From positions 1 to 14,914 of the forward strand of contig JBBRGI010000057.1 of assembly GCA_038240855.1 (NCBI GenBank): 14,914 nucleotides of DNA. The letters are read 5' to 3'. The position numbers were made by a program, and so were the translations under genes. The notes beneath the pieces are model-generated. The model was not told where the DNA came from, did not search any database, and saw nothing but the letters and a program-made list of their open reading frames with translations. This document shows, one piece after another, positions 14,517 to 14,914 of this stretch. Each line of letters opens with the position of its first letter. Position 1 is the first letter of the stretch. The DNA comes from JAAFHB01 sp038240855 (lineage in GTDB: Bacteria; Bacteroidota; Bacteroidia; Bacteroidales; Prolixibacteraceae).

Positions 14517-14771
14517 ATGAAAACGATTACTGTTGAAAGGGCAAATTATATTGAGGGTTACAAAGTTGAAATTGAATTCAACGACAAAACAAAAAAAACG
14601 GTTGACTTTGGTCTATTTCTGATAAAAAACCCTCATCCAGGACACGATAAGTATAGAGACTTCAATTTATTCAGGCAATTCAGAATCGAAGCCGGGAATA
14701 TTGTTTGGGGTGACAACTGGGATCTTATTTTTCCTGTAACCCAACTTTACAAAGGGGTAATTCAAGCTTAA
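14517..14771 (+). CDS. DUF2442 family protein
   Basis: 84 residues. Features of DUF2442: a beta-strand start (KVEIEFNDKTKKTVDFGLFL), a mid F-R-Q-F segment, then the end IVWGDNWDLIFPVTQLY, which corresponds to the usual W-x-x-x-x-D-x-x-P-x-x-L-Y. The protein is the second gene of the two-gene unit with DUF4160 and is the presumed partner. Its function is unknown; if the pair is a toxin-antitoxin system, which member is the toxin is not decided by the sequence. A strong terminator follows. Confidence 0.83.
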   Translation: MKTITVERANYIEGYKVEIEFNDKTKKTVDFGLFLIKNPHPGHDKYRDFNLFRQFRIEAGNIVWGDNWDLIFPVTQLYKGVIQA

Positions 14772-14790
14772 TAAACTTCTTAAACATATT

Positions 14791-14827
14791 ATAACCCGTC
14801 AGACCATTTCTGACGGGTTATTTTTTT
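14791..14827 (+). terminator. Strong intrinsic terminator after DUF2442
   Basis: A 13-bp perfect stem (ATAACCCGTCAGA at 14791-14803 with its complement at 14809-14821), a 5-base loop and a run of seven T. It lies 20 bases past the stop codon. The remaining 87 bases of the window show no gene. Confidence 0.92.
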
Positions 14828-14914
14828 AAATTTTAAGTATCCCGTTTTACCCTTTTAAGGGGCTTATTTTTATTCTCTTAAAAAATAAAAAAATCTGTTA
14901 CCTTGTTGTTTTAG

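Noticed and set aside
1..14914. CRISPR array, tRNA, rRNA, retroelement reverse transcriptase or complete insertion sequence
   Set aside because: No regularly spaced repeats, cloverleaf or rRNA-like stretches, transposase or reverse-transcriptase frames were seen on either strand.

Overview
The window looks like chromosomal DNA of a Bacteroidota bacterium, most likely class Bacteroidia. Three lines of evidence support this. First, several genes are preceded by the Bacteroidetes-type promoter TTG-N19-TAnnTTTG, and three sites match it exactly. Second, ParE, ParC and the small toxin-antitoxin proteins resemble the forms typical of that phylum. Third, the DNA is AT-rich with little Shine-Dalgarno signal. 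No rRNA, tRNA, CRISPR array or intact insertion sequence is visible.

Layout. At 86-3007 (-) there is a large FAD/iron-sulfur oxidoreductase of the GlcD-GlcF fusion (YdiJ-like) type. It is preceded on the same strand by an OB-fold lipoprotein (3100-3807). The terminator hairpin of the lipoprotein gene is physically merged with the promoter of the oxidoreductase gene. At 3984-4760 (+) is an exported NIPSNAP-type protein with a twin-arginine-like leader. At 5062-5967 (-) is an exported sugar-phosphate isomerase/epimerase-like TIM barrel. The two converge on a 301-base spacer holding a hairpin and REP-like palindromes. At 6308-6751 (+) is a J-domain plus KTSC-domain protein. At 6817-7394 (-) is a broken protein-L-isoaspartate methyltransferase gene (pcm) whose SAM-binding centre has been deleted. 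A short KilA-N-like fragment follows at 7471-7602 (-).

The conserved core is 7676-12767 (-). Here parE, parC and aroK read in the same direction, with a consensus promoter in front of parE and a TAATG overlap joining parC to aroK. ParE and ParC together form topoisomerase IV, the chromosome decatenase. AroK makes shikimate 3-phosphate in the aromatic amino acid pathway.

Upstream of parE, 12.8-14.9 kb is a small accessory pocket. It holds an antitoxin gene with a consensus promoter and an overlapping YoeB/Txe-like toxin truncated before its catalytic C-terminus. It also holds the C-terminal relic of a hypervariable protein of the kind diversified by diversity-generating retroelements, strikingly poor in adenine on the coding strand and open in frame into the next gene. 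The next gene is a hypothetical, possibly ASCH/PUA-like protein. Last comes a DUF4160-DUF2442 pair ending in a strong intrinsic terminator.

No complete new multi-gene system is evident. The most interesting signals are the adenine-depleted variable-region relic, the pcm deletion at an apparent 10-base microhomology, the decayed toxin beside an intact antitoxin, and the terminator/promoter overlap.
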